64,000 nucleotides of DNA from BJGV01 sp964196335 (GCA_965238155.1 OZ250175.1:1984001-2048000), one strand, 5' to 3'; shown: positions 1 to 8,097, counted from the first letter of the stretch. Numbers and translations: made by a program. Notes: a model not told the origin generated them from the letters alone.

Positions 1-116
1 TAAAGTAACTCTTTTGGTTGCTCTTTTCCCTCTATAACTTCACGATTAGGGTCTTTGCTATTTAACTCATCAAATAGCGCAATCGCACGATTGAATCTGT
101 TTTGGTCAAATTTCAT
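1..116 (-). CDS. DUF4202 family protein, N-terminal fragment (cut by window edge)
   Basis: The reverse strand reads MKFDQNRFNRAIALFDELNS and continues KDPNREVIEGKEQPKELLY into the window edge, so only about the first 38 residues are visible. The FNRAIALFDELN...DPN...G.EQPKELLY pattern is what I know from the start of DUF4202 proteins, a conserved bacterial family of unknown function that resembles HD-type folds. The start ATG is at 114-116. Nothing downstream can be seen, so I cannot say whether the gene is intact. The function is unknown. Confidence 0.7.
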   Translation of the reverse strand, partial: MKFDQNRFNRAIALFDELNSKDPNREVIEGKEQPKELL

Positions 117-316
117 CTTCTTTCCATACACTTAGTCCAGAAAGAAATGGCTCATCCTGTATACATAATATGCCCATCTTTTTTTTCCTGCAATTACCAA
201 AAATAAATGCCGATGCTCTGGACAGATATATTAGTCTCAAGAGTATCGGCTAATTGAATCATTAAGTTCTAAATTCTATGTATCTTAGTTAGAAAATGCT
301 ATTTTTTTATAACTTT

Positions 317-687
317 ACTAGTTCCTTTAAATTTATTCCTGTACTCCCAATAACTGCTTTATAGCACTGACAAGATCATAAAATAAAGGCATTTTATGGG
401 GAACAAATCTGAGATTTATGTAATCTAATATCTTACATACTATAACGACTATAAGGACGTAGCGGAGGTCGGCTTATATGCGTATGACAATCCAACGCTT
501 TGTCCCTTAAGCGTTTATAGCCTGTGCATTGTACTTTTGTATAGGAGGCTATCATGGAAACTATGCCTGTATTAATAGCAGCTCTAATAATCGTAGCTTG
601 CTTTGGTGTCTGGTTTCTTCGGCACTAAAGAGAGGTATTCTGTCTACAACATGTAAACAGAACTAATACTCCGAATAGTCTGGTGTG
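317..687 (+). repeat. Microprotein module, diverged copy 1
   Basis: This is the diverged, opposite-orientation copy of the module seen at 12083-12798 and 20463-21199. Shared blocks, read in the direction of the microprotein, are ACTAGTTCC near the start, TTTTATGGGGAACAA, TCTTACATACTATAACG, AGGACGTAG.GGAGGTC, CTTAAGCGT.TATAGCCTGTG and TTTTGTATAGGAGGC.ATC just before the start codon. A hairpin after the stop is also shared. The sharing extends ~240 bases upstream of the short reading frame. That suggests a conserved long leader or a mobile unit, not just a conserved peptide. Confidence 0.7.
554..628 (+). CDS. 24-residue single-span membrane microprotein, copy 1
   Basis: An ATG preceded at ideal distance by AGGAGG (543-548) opens a 24-codon frame that ends in FLRH-stop. 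The protein starts METMPVLIAALIIVACFGVW, which is one hydrophobic helix capped by Arg-His. Two other copies in this window (12135 and 20516, minus strand) encode a 24-residue peptide with the same start, length and C-terminus. Relative to those copies the changes are mostly conservative (A/V, F/Y, S/T, M/P). Same length plus conservative changes plus a strong Shine-Dalgarno site argue for a translated gene. It could be a small subunit of a membrane complex or a type I toxin-like peptide. I do not recognise a named family. Confidence 0.72.
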   Translation: METMPVLIAALIIVACFGVWFLRH

Positions 688-814
688 TTTGTGACTTGTT
701 GAATGTCCGGCACGCTTGCTATTATTTACGGAACATTTCATAAATATTAGTATTCATAACTTAACTAGTTAGTGCTTGTCATATTGGTGTGCACAGCACG
801 ATAAGGAGACTAAC

Positions 815-1030
815 GTGCAAGAACCTATCAAAAAAGGCATCCTGGTTCCTGAATTTACAGATATTTCTAAAGATACCGGTAACCATGCTTAGTTTCTAGC
901 TCACGCCTACAAAGCAAAGCTCATGGTTCTGCACGTATTAGATGTTACTAAATGGTATTTTCAAACCTGCTATTTTTATACACCAGGAGGAGGATATGGA
1001 TTACACAAAGGGAATGATAGAACAACATGA
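815..1030 (+). pseudogene. Universal stress protein (UspA) N-terminal remnant
   Basis: A GTG with AAGGAG upstream opens a frame reading VQEPIKKGILVPEFTDISKD, then a TAG at 890-892, then FLAHAYKAKLMVLHVLDVTKW in the same frame. The intact UspA at 41511-42014 starts MQAPIKKIILATDFSETAKD and continues LWLAKTLKAELVPLHVFDIAVW. The match is therefore direct, and an in-frame stop sits at the residue between 'YA' and 'LA' of the family. Similarity fades after a YTPG motif that parallels YLKPG in the intact gene. The C-terminal two thirds with the nucleotide-binding loop are absent. A different gene (996) starts inside the decayed tail. Confidence 0.75.
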
Positions 1031-1286
1031 GAGAAAGTGTGGAACTGCGATAAAAATTGCTATTGCTGCTGGTGTTTTGAAAGAATGCGAATATCACGAA
1101 GGGTGCTTTTTCAAGGGTAATGAAGAACTTAAAAAAGCTTACTCAATAGCAAATGACCAGTACTCACAGGGGGAGTTTGTACACGAATTTATAGATAAAA
1201 AAGAAATGACCGACACTATCAGAGAAGTAGTCAAGGAGTACTCTTCTGAAAAATGCTCGAGCTGCGGTCACTCTCATGAAGAATGA
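996..1286 (+). CDS. Hypothetical protein with C-terminal CxxCGHSH metal-binding tail
   Basis: The chosen start is the ATG at 996 behind AGGAGGAGG (985-993). An upstream in-frame ATG at 942 has no such site and lies inside the Usp remnant. The 96-residue product is charged and probably cytosolic, and it ends SSEKCSSCGHSHEE. Two cysteines and two histidines form a likely zinc-type or other metal site, and two further cysteines lie at CEYHEGC near residue 37. I do not recognise the family. It overlaps the dead usp reading frame, so it may have been usp-associated. Confidence 0.6.
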   Translation: MDYTKGMIEQHERKCGTAIKIAIAAGVLKECEYHEGCFFKGNEELKKAYSIANDQYSQGEFVHEFIDKKEMTDTIREVVKEYSSEKCSSCGHSHEE

Positions 1287-1381
1287 TTTAAATCTATACC
1301 TGACCGATTTCCTCTCCTGAACCAGCTACTCCCCCCTTTCCTCTGATTTTCAGAAAGATTTGCTTTAGAAGGAGAATCTGC

Positions 1382-1413
1382 GAATGTCCGCTTTTGGCAC
1401 AAAGCGGACATTC
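1382..1413. repeat. Palindromic intergenic element, copy 1 (reverse orientation)
   Basis: The arms GAATGTCCGCTTT and AAAGCGGACATTC are perfect 13-base complements around a 6-base loop (TGGCAC here, GTGCCA in the other orientation). About ten copies exist in 1.4-21.9 kb, always between genes. The structure resembles REP/BIME-type or terminator-like repeats. Confidence 0.85.
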
Positions 1414-1417
1414 AAAC

Positions 1418-1449
1418 ATTAATAAAAACCCCGGCACTAAGCCGAGGTT
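1418..1449 (-). terminator. Hairpin with T-tract on the minus strand
   Basis: Read on the minus strand: arm AACCTCGGC, loop TTAGT, arm GCCGGGGTT (one G-T pair), then TTTTTATTAATG. This is a typical intrinsic terminator shape. No convincing minus-strand gene ends here, so the transcript it would stop is not identified. On the plus strand it has no T-run. Confidence 0.5.
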
Positions 1450-1511
1450 AATCTCTACTCTAGTTATAAAGCTCTTCATATTCTATTTCTGAAATTACTT
1501 ACATAATTATT

Positions 1512-1559
1512 GAAACATGTATATAGTTTCTTGTTTAAGACTAATATATTGCAAATAAT
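1512..1559 (+). promoter_or_regulatory. Putative metal-regulator operator and promoter for the zinc-receptor genes
   Basis: A dyad GAAAC-ATGTATATA-GTTTC (1512-1530) ends directly at a candidate -35 TTGTTT (1531-1536). A 17-base spacer follows, then AATAAT (1554-1559), about ten bases before the ATG at 1569. The dyad has the AT-rich core and GAAA.../...TTTC ends of Zur/Fur-type boxes, and the genes behind it are metal-uptake types, so Zur repression is a reasonable inference. It is not proven. Confidence 0.4.
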
Positions 1560-1568
1560 AATTCTGTA

Positions 1569-1898
1569 ATGATTCTAAGAAATAGCTTATATCTGGTTCT
1601 TGCGTTAACGCTAATAATAGTACCGGTTTCACAGGCGGCACATGCACTAACGCACATTACGGACGTTGCTACAATCAATTTGGTCCAAGTCGACAACGAC
1701 CACGATCAAGATGAAACTGATATAGATAAAATTTGCCCCGATTGTCTTGCTCTAACGACATTCAGCGATATTTCTTCCATATTGGTTTTTTCATTCCACG
1801 TTCAGGGCACTCAGCAACAACTGTCATTCTTAACACTCAGGTATATTCCGCAAGACTTCTCTTCATATTATCACTCACGAGCTCCCCCACTAGCGTAG
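1569..1898 (+). CDS. DUF2946-like small secreted protein
   Basis: A 109-residue protein with a signal peptide (LYLVLALTLIIVPVSQAAHA). It has a short His/Asp-rich stretch (VDNDHDQDETDID), a CPDC motif near residue 57 and a C-terminal YYHSRAPP. The CxxC centre plus terminal R-A/G-PP signature is what I associate with DUF2946 proteins, often coded beside TonB-dependent metal receptors. A receptor gene follows 109 bases downstream, which fits. The likely role is periplasmic metal handling. No enzymatic motif is visible. The putative Zur-like dyad and promoter lie immediately upstream. Confidence 0.6.
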   Translation: MILRNSLYLVLALTLIIVPVSQAAHALTHITDVATINLVQVDNDHDQDETDIDKICPDCLALTTFSDISSILVFSFHVQGTQQQLSFLTLRYIPQDFSSYYHSRAPPLA

Positions 1899-2007
1899 TT
1901 CTCCCACGTTTCTACTAGTTTTATTAGCCTGATGCGTCTTCGGCACATTGGGGATTTCTCCTTTTCATTGCTTATACCTTATGCAGTGAATGAATTAGGA
2001 ATTACTT

Positions 2008-4140
2008 ATGCAACAAAACCTTCAAGAAAGAAGGTACAAAGAGGTTCGCCTATGTAATGCAACAGTGTTGCTCTTAGAGCATGTGCTTTCAGTTGTAATA
2101 CCTAAATATTTAGCTATTAGTAGGCTTTGGAAATCAACTGCTTTGATTTTATTTTTGACTACACTAAGTATATCGGTTGTGGAAGCTAAGGATAATAGTA
2201 AGGAAACAGAGTTGCCAGAAGTTACAGTGACGGTTGATCCATTTGAAAGTCGTACTGAACTCAACATGGCCCAGCCTGTTACTGTATTGACAGGTGACAA
2301 ACTACTGCGCAAACGTGAAGCAAGTCTAGGTGATACTTTATCAAACGAGCTGGGAGTAGCATCCAGTTCCTTTGGACCAGGGGCAGGTCGCCCGATCATT
2401 CGCGCACTAGATGGACCGCGTATTCAGGTTCTTGAAAATGGTATTGGTACACTTGATGTCTCATCCCTTAGTCCTGATCATACGGTTACAGTTGAATCGC
2501 TCAATGCCTCACAAATAGAAATTCTGCGTGGTCCAGCAACACTTTTATATGGAGGTGGAGCCATAGGTGGCGTAGTTAACGTAGTAACTAATCGAATTCC
2601 AAGACGACTGTTTAAATCACTAGATGGCAGTTTCGAAACACGTGGAAATACAGCTACTGTAGAACGGTCCGGAGCGTTTAATGCGAATGGTAGTATTGGT
2701 AATCATATATCACTAAATGCCAGTGGCTTCAAGAGAAAAACTAATGATTACAGTATTCCTGGCAGGGCAAACAAGAGTGATCCAAATAGTAAGAAAGGTA
2801 TTGTAAAGAATAGTGGACTTAATTCAGGTGGGGGCTCTATAGGAGGCTCCATTGTGGGTGAAAGAGGATTTTTAGGGGGGTCAGTTTCGCGATTGGAAAG
2901 TAAATATGGCATACCCAGTCCAGAGGCTCCAAAGATCGATCTTGTACAAAATCGTTACAACATGGCTGGAGAACTAGACCATCCAATCATTGGTTTCGAC
3001 AAACTTAAAGTAAAAGTGGGATACAATGACTACCAGCATAAAGAAATTGAAAACACGGGTGAGCTTGGAACCCTTTTTAAAAATAAAGGGTTGGAAAGCC
3101 GTACTGAACTTCTACATACACCAATCGCTAGCTGGAAAGGTATAGTCGGAGTGCAATTTAGAGATCGCAGTTTCTCTGCACTGGGTGAAGAAGCTATCGT
3201 ACCCAAAACAAAATCGCGTAATACTAGTTTATTTCTGATTGAAGAACACAATTGGGATCGTTTCCGTCTGGAATTTGGTGGTCGTTATGAGCATGCTTCG
3301 CAAGATCCGCAGAGCAGTATCAATCAATCTCGTAAGTTTAATTTGTATAGCGTTTCTGTTGGCGCTCTATGGAAAATTATAGATGGCTATAGTGTGGGTT
3401 TTTCAGCAACAAGAGGCCAGCGCGCACCCGCAACGGAAGAGCTGTATACAAATGGTCCACACCACGCTACGGAAACATTCCAAACTGGTAACCAGGCACT
3501 GAAGAAGGAAACTTCAAATAACATTGATATTTCATTGCATAAAACTACAGGTTTTGTGCAATGGAAAACTAATTTCTTCTACAATCGGTTTAACAACTTC
3601 ATTTTCTTTAGAAATGCAGATATTGATGGGAATGGCTTAGCAGATCGCGTTGATGAAGGCGGTGTTTTAGATCCAAATGGTGAATTTCTAGTACAAAATA
3701 TTGCACAAACAGGTGCGACGTTCTATGGCGTTGAGGCAGAAGTAATCTTTGCTTTAAAGCCAAAAACACTCGATTTTCGCTTGTTTACTGACTACGTGCG
3801 AGCAAGGTTAGATAAAGATGGAAATGTACCTCGCACTACGCCACAACGGTTTGGGTTGGAGTTTAATCACAGAGTAGGATCTTGGGCATTCAATCTGACA
3901 ACGATTTATGTATTACGCCAAAATCGTCACGCAAAACTTGAAACGAGCACCCCTGACTATACATTGGTAAATGCCAATGCCAGCTACCTTATCAAGGCAA
4001 CCAAATCAATCGGCATTACGGTTTTTTTACAAGGTAAGAATTTACTTAATGAGGAAATACGTGTGCATACATCATTTCTCAAAGATTTTGCGCCACTACC
4101 TGGGCGGGCTCTGATAGCAGGTATTAGAGGGGAGTTTTAA
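2008..4140 (+). CDS. TonB-dependent outer-membrane receptor, ZnuD-like (zinc/metal uptake)
   Basis: The 710-residue frame has a hydrophobic signal segment (STALILFLTTLSISVVEA) around residues 43-60, followed by a TonB-box-like LPEVTVTV. The plug domain reads GRPIIRALDGPRIQVLENGI and later EILRGPATLLYGGGAIGGVV. A ~500-residue barrel follows, ending in PGRALIAGIRGEF with the terminal Phe of outer-membrane proteins. The plug wording is that of the ZnuD family of zinc receptors. The long N-terminus before the signal segment suggests the true start is internal, for example a GTG near 2080, but no strong ribosome site decides it. It follows a DUF2946-like gene and may share its regulation. Confidence 0.8.
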   Translation: MQQNLQERRYKEVRLCNATVLLLEHVLSVVIPKYLAISRLWKSTALILFLTTLSISVVEAKDNSKETELPEVTVTVDPFESRTELNMAQPVTVLTGDKLLRKREASLGDTLSNELGVASSSFGPGAGRPIIRALDGPRIQVLENGIGTLDVSSLSPDHTVTVESLNASQIEILRGPATLLYGGGAIGGVVNVVTNRIPRRLFKSLDGSFETRGNTATVERSGAFNANGSIGNHISLNASGFKRKTNDYSIPGRANKSDPNSKKGIVKNSGLNSGGGSIGGSIVGERGFLGGSVSRLESKYGIPSPEAPKIDLVQNRYNMAGELDHPIIGFDKLKVKVGYNDYQHKEIENTGELGTLFKNKGLESRTELLHTPIASWKGIVGVQFRDRSFSALGEEAIVPKTKSRNTSLFLIEEHNWDRFRLEFGGRYEHASQDPQSSINQSRKFNLYSVSVGALWKIIDGYSVGFSATRGQRAPATEELYTNGPHHATETFQTGNQALKKETSNNIDISLHKTTGFVQWKTNFFYNRFNNFIFFRNADIDGNGLADRVDEGGVLDPNGEFLVQNIAQTGATFYGVEAEVIFALKPKTLDFRLFTDYVRARLDKDGNVPRTTPQRFGLEFNHRVGSWAFNLTTIYVLRQNRHAKLETSTPDYTLVNANASYLIKATKSIGITVFLQGKNLLNEEIRVHTSFLKDFAPLPGRALIAGIRGEF

Positions 4141-4186
4141 CAAGGCGCCAAAAATTATGTATGAATCATAGTTTCATATGATTTTT

Positions 4187-4218
4187 GAATGTCTGCTTTG
4201 TGCCAAAAGCAGACACTC
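4187..4218. repeat. Palindromic intergenic element, copy 2
   Basis: GAATGTCTGCTTT-GTGCCA-AAAGCAGACACTC. The C-to-T change in the left arm is matched by a G-to-A change in the right arm (GTCTGC/GCAGAC), so pairing is kept. Confidence 0.85.
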
Positions 4219-4263
4219 AGCGAAGGTTAAATATCTGGCTTAAAGTAACCCCTACGTAACCCC

Positions 4264-4302
4264 AATAAGAAAAATGAGTAGGATATTAATCCTAACTCAT
4301 TG
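4264..4302 (-). terminator. Intrinsic terminator behind tRNA-Thr
   Basis: On the minus strand AATGAGTTAGGAT pairs with ATCCTACTCATT (one bulged T) and is followed by TTTCTTATT. It starts 8 bases past the CCA end of the tRNA, so it most likely ends the tRNA transcript. Confidence 0.65.
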
Positions 4303-4309
4303 TATTTAA

Positions 4310-4385
4310 TGGTGCCGACACCAAGAGTCGAACTCGGGACCTTCTGATTACAAATCAGCTGCTCTACCAACTGAGCTATGCCGGC
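4310..4385 (-). tRNA. tRNA-Thr (anticodon TGT)
   Basis: On the minus strand GCCGGCA pairs with TGTCGGC as acceptor stem. The D-arm is GCTCAGTTGGTAGAGC, the anticodon arm CTGATTTGTAATCAG shows TGT, and the T-arm contains GTTCGACTC. The gene encodes its own CCA end. 76 bases. Confidence 0.95.
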
Positions 4386-4519
4386 ACAAACATAATTATA
4401 GTGACTATTGAGATAAGGACAAAACCGAAAGGTATAATAAAAGAGAACTCAAAACTATCTGTCGTAATATTACGAAATGGATTCTTTTATTGCTAAAAGA
4501 CAATGCCTTCAAAGTATTT

Positions 4520-5119
4520 TTATCTCCGCATTGCTTTCTCAGAAGCTGTCAGCGCCTCAATAAACGGAGGTCTACTGAACAGACGTTCAGCAAACTTCAA
4601 CAATGGTGCAGCCTGCTTAGGCAATTTAATTCCATAATAATCGAGCCTCCACAAGAGTGGTGCAATTGCTACATCAAGCATTGAAAATTCATCACCCAAC
4701 ATATATTTCTGTTTAGCAAATACCGGGGCAATCACTGTCAGATTATCACATATTACTGCCCGTGCTTTGTCTGCCACTTTTGGAGTTCCGTTCTCTACCA
4801 TATCAATATGGCAAAAAAGTTCCTGTTCAAAACGATGCAAAAATAATCTTGCACGGGCACGCATAACCGGGTCTGCAGGCATCAATTGTGGATGAGGAAA
4901 ACGATCATCAACGTACTCATTAATGATGTTAGATTCGTATAAAATAAGTTCACGTTCAACTAAAACCGGTACTCGTCCGTAGGGACTCATTACTGCCAGG
5001 TCCTCAGGCTTATTATCCAGGTCCACATCAATAATTTGGAAATCCATACCTTTTTCGAACAATACTATCCGGCAGCGATGGCTGAAAGGGCACGTAGTAG
5101 CTGAGTATAACGTCATCAT
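4520..5119 (-). CDS. sspA: Stringent starvation protein A (GST-fold RNA polymerase-associated regulator)
   Basis: The 199-residue protein begins MMTLYSATTCPFSHRCRIVL, a thioredoxin-like GST N-domain in which the family keeps a Cys-Pro-Phe segment. It continues YGRVPVLVERELILYESNII, the glutathione-fold cis-Pro and ES motif, and then an all-helical C-domain. SspA binds sigma70 RNA polymerase and helps survival under starvation and acid stress. It lies 55 bases after petC in the same direction, the petABC-sspA order seen widely in beta- and gammaproteobacteria, and may be co-transcribed. No sspB is seen downstream. The tRNA-Thr gene follows instead. Confidence 0.9.
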   Translation of the reverse strand: MMTLYSATTCPFSHRCRIVLFEKGMDFQIIDVDLDNKPEDLAVMSPYGRVPVLVERELILYESNIINEYVDDRFPHPQLMPADPVMRARARLFLHRFEQELFCHIDMVENGTPKVADKARAVICDNLTVIAPVFAKQKYMLGDEFSMLDVAIAPLLWRLDYYGIKLPKQAAPLLKFAERLFSRPPFIEALTASEKAMRR

Positions 5120-5174
5120 GACTTAACCTTCACAAGTAAAATTATCCTGAACCCTATTAGCAGGTAAGAAGTTA

Positions 5175-5912
5175 TCAATGGATCTTCCTCCAGAAATCAT
5201 GCTTCAATGCATAAGTAAGTCCCAGCATTCCAAAAAGGAAAAGCATTACAACAATTCCTAACTGTACACGACGGGCCGCAGCAGGTTCTCCCAGATAAAC
5301 CAGATAATTTACCAAGTCAGCAACATACATGTCGTATTCTATTTTAGTAAGCGTGCCTGGTTTACTTAATTCTAATTTTTTCACATCATGCTTACCACCG
5401 TGTCCATCGTCTACTTTCTCTATCCTGAGCAATTGCTCTCCCTGTAACTGGTATAACACATGAGGCATTGCAGCTTTGTCAAACAACAGATTATTCCAGC
5501 CCGTAGCAGTAGAATCGTCTCGATAGAACTGGCGCAAATAGGTATACAACCAATCTGCTCCCCGTGAGCGTGCAATTACTGATAAATCCGGAGGAGCCAC
5601 TCCAAACCATTTCTTAGCTTCCTTCTCTTTCATAGCAACTGTCATTAGATCACCTGTCTTTTGCCCCGTGAAAATAAGATTATCTTTAATTTGTGCTTCA
5701 CTTAGCCCCAAATCTCTTAGTCTGTTATAGCGCATAAAATTAGCGCTATGGCAAGTCAGACAATAATTTACAAAGGTTTTCGCGCCGCGTTGCAGAGAAG
5801 ATAAATCTGTCGTTTGGATTGGGGCGCGATCTAATGCTACTTCTGTTCCACCTGCATATACCAGCAGTGGAGACAGGCAGAAAAAGAATAATAAGACTCT
5901 TATTCTTTTCAT
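5175..5912 (-). CDS. petC: Cytochrome c1, haem-binding subunit of the bc1 complex
   Basis: I place the start at 5912, where ATG overlaps the petB stop (TGATG). This gives 245 residues with a clean signal peptide (MKRIRVLLFFFCLSPLLVYA). The longer frame from 5942 would bury that signal. The haem c motif is CLTCH in FVNYCLTCHSANFMRYNRLR. A later Met-containing segment, around AAMPHVL, may supply the sixth haem ligand. A C-terminal membrane anchor (LGIVVMLFLFGMLGLTYAL) precedes the basic tail KHDFWRKIH. It passes electrons from the Rieske protein to soluble or membrane cytochrome c. It is translationally coupled to petB. Confidence 0.95.
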   Translation of the reverse strand: MKRIRVLLFFFCLSPLLVYAGGTEVALDRAPIQTTDLSSLQRGAKTFVNYCLTCHSANFMRYNRLRDLGLSEAQIKDNLIFTGQKTGDLMTVAMKEKEAKKWFGVAPPDLSVIARSRGADWLYTYLRQFYRDDSTATGWNNLLFDKAAMPHVLYQLQGEQLLRIEKVDDGHGGKHDVKKLELSKPGTLTKIEYDMYVADLVNYLVYLGEPAAARRVQLGIVVMLFLFGMLGLTYALKHDFWRKIH

Positions 5913-7156
5913 CAAGACACTCTCTTCGGCTCTTGCTTGCATTTATCTATTTTGCTGTACCAGGGCATCAAAAGAAAAAAAGCAAAGTAGACAACCGTAA
6001 ATATCTGTGCAAGCGTTGTGTATAAAGGAGTAGGAGTCTTTGTTCCCAACCAACCAAGGACAAAAACACTAATTACAAAAAGAGTAAGGGCTGTTTTGAA
6101 GTATGGCCCTTTATAGCGAATTGATTTCACCGGACTTCGATCCAGCCAGGGTAACAGACAAATGATTGCAACTGAGCCCCCCATAAGTACTATGCCCCAG
6201 AGTTTTGCATCTATCCAGAGAAAATTGACAGTAGCGGCTCGTAACATTGAATAATAGGGAGTGAAATACCATACCGGTGCAATATGGTCAGGCGTCTGTA
6301 ATGTATTAGCCGGAATAAAGTTATTATATTCTAGGAAATAGCCGCCCATTTCTGGCGCAAAAAATAAAATTCCACAAAATAATATCAGGAACACCACTAC
6401 TCCGAAGATATCCTTCACTGTGTAATAGGGATGGAACGGTATCCCGTCTACCGGAATATTTGTCTCAGGATCACGATTTTCTTTAATTTCAATGCCGTCA
6501 GGGTTATTTGAACCAACCTCATGCAGAGCTATTATATGTACCACTACCAGCGTTACCAATAAAACAGGTAACGTCACAACGTGGTAAGCAAAGAAACGAT
6601 TAAGTGCTGCATCAGAAAGCGTGAAATCACCTAATATGAGTTGGGACAGTGGTTCACCGATTACCGGAATTGCTTCGATCATGCTAATAATTACCATAGC
6701 TCCCCAGTAAGACATCTGCCCCCACGGCAGAATATAGCCGGTAAATGCCAACATCATTAAAACAAAAAAGATCATTGAGCCAATAAGCCACAATAGTTCT
6801 CTCGGCTTACGATACGATCCATACATCATCCCGCGAAACATGTGTAAATACACCACTACAAAAAACATAGATGCGCCGGTTGAGTGCATGTAACGAATCA
6901 ACCATCCGAAATCTACATCACGCATGATGTATTCAACAGAGGCAAATGCCATGCCCGCATCCGGCTTATAATTCATAGTGAGGAAAATACCAGTAAGCAA
7001 CTGATTTACCATCACTAACATGGCAAGAGAACCAAAGTAGTACCAGAAGTTAAAGTTTTTTGGTGCGTAGTATTCGGTGAGATGCGCCTTCCAATTAGAG
7101 GTCAAAGGAAAGCGCTTATCTATCCACGCTACAAATGATGTTAGTCGTTTACCCAT
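5912..7156 (-). CDS. petB: Cytochrome b of the bc1 complex
   Basis: A 414-residue polytopic membrane protein. Two pairs of haem-ligand histidines are visible, in RYMHSTGASMFFVVVYLHMF and FFAYHVVTLPVLLVTLVVVH. The quinol-site segment reads IAPVWYFTPYYSMLRA, with Val where mitochondrial and many alphaproteobacterial proteins have the Glu of PEWY. GYILPWGQMSYWGA is the cd-helix region. It oxidises ubiquinol at the outer site and reduces quinone at the inner site. The start directly abuts the petA stop (no gap) and its stop overlaps the petC start, so the three genes form one operon. Confidence 0.95.
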   Translation of the reverse strand: MGKRLTSFVAWIDKRFPLTSNWKAHLTEYYAPKNFNFWYYFGSLAMLVMVNQLLTGIFLTMNYKPDAGMAFASVEYIMRDVDFGWLIRYMHSTGASMFFVVVYLHMFRGMMYGSYRKPRELLWLIGSMIFFVLMMLAFTGYILPWGQMSYWGAMVIISMIEAIPVIGEPLSQLILGDFTLSDAALNRFFAYHVVTLPVLLVTLVVVHIIALHEVGSNNPDGIEIKENRDPETNIPVDGIPFHPYYTVKDIFGVVVFLILFCGILFFAPEMGGYFLEYNNFIPANTLQTPDHIAPVWYFTPYYSMLRAATVNFLWIDAKLWGIVLMGGSVAIICLLPWLDRSPVKSIRYKGPYFKTALTLFVISVFVLGWLGTKTPTPLYTTLAQIFTVVYFAFFLLMPWYSKIDKCKQEPKRVS

Positions 7157-7762
7157 TTATGCTTCTTCCATACTATCCAAACCAATTAGCAAAACATTCT
7201 CACTCAGATAAGTGTGCGGCGGTACTAACAGGTTGGTAGGTGCGGGAACATTCTTGTAGACACGACCTGCCAGATCAAATTTGGAGCCATGACAGGGACA
7301 GAAAAAGCCACCCAACCAATCGGAGCCAAGATCTGCCGGGGCAATCTCTTTACGAAAAACCGGAGAACACCCCAAATGTGTACAAACACCTGTAGTCACC
7401 AGAATTTCCGGCCGGATTGAACGGGTTGGATTTTGAGCATATTCAGGCTGCTGATCTTTTTCTGAATTAGGATCAGTTAATTTACTGTCAAGTTTTGTAA
7501 GACTGGCTAACATTTCAGGAGTACGACTCAGAACCCATACTACCTTGCCACGCCATTCCACCAGTAACAGCATACCAGGTTCAAGTTTACTGATGTCGAC
7601 TTCGACCGGCGCTCCTGCAGCCTTAGCACGTTCACTAGGCATCATACTCAGAATAAAAGGAGTAGCCCAGGCAAAGCTCGCAACCCCCCCTGCTACTGAC
7701 GTTGCAGTAATTAGGAATCGCCTTCTTCCACTCATTTCGTTCTTTTTATCAATATCTTCCAT
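7157..7762 (-). CDS. petA: Rieske iron-sulfur subunit of the bc1 complex
   Basis: The 201-residue protein has a twin-arginine-type N-terminus (SGRRRFLITATSVAGGVASF) whose hydrophobic stretch also serves as membrane anchor. The [2Fe-2S] ligands are in CTHLGC and CPCHGS, and the extra Cys in each box forms the usual disulfide. It is the first gene of the petABC operon and transfers electrons from ubiquinol to cytochrome c1. About 245 bases without a gene separate it from tRNA-Ser on the other strand and must hold its promoter. I could not fix exact promoter boxes. Confidence 0.95.
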   Translation of the reverse strand: MEDIDKKNEMSGRRRFLITATSVAGGVASFAWATPFILSMMPSERAKAAGAPVEVDISKLEPGMLLLVEWRGKVVWVLSRTPEMLASLTKLDSKLTDPNSEKDQQPEYAQNPTRSIRPEILVTTGVCTHLGCSPVFRKEIAPADLGSDWLGGFFCPCHGSKFDLAGRVYKNVPAPTNLLVPPHTYLSENVLLIGLDSMEEA

Positions 7763-8007
7763 ATATCTTTGTTTTTATCTTCCTTAAACAGGAAGGCAGT
7801 AAAAAGTGGAGAAAAACCACATTATTTTAACATAACAGATATGGGAAAATAAACCTTATCCTTGTAAGAACGGCTCTATACAAGCTAATTACTCAAAATT
7901 CCTGATTAGTATTTTCTTTTATGGTAGTCAAAAATTCCAAATAATTTATGGTAAACCTTGCTAGTAAAGCCAGCTTCAAAAAGGTATTATCTTGACCATC
8001 CCTATCA

Positions 8008-8097
8008 GGAAGCGTGGCCGAGCGGTTTAAGGCACTAGTCTTGAAAACTAGCGAAGGGGAAACTCTTCCGTGAGTTCGAATCTCACCGCTTCCGCCA
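8008..8097 (+). tRNA. tRNA-Ser (anticodon TGA)
   Basis: GGAAGCG pairs with CGCTTCC. The anticodon arm CTAGTCTTGAAAACTAG shows TGA. The long variable arm (GGGGAAACTCTTCC) is typical of serine tRNAs. GTTCGAATC is the T-loop, and an encoded CCA follows discriminator G. Confidence 0.95.

Noticed and set aside
1294..1479. 61-residue minus-strand frame
   Set aside because: It runs over the palindromic element and the terminator hairpin; not a gene.
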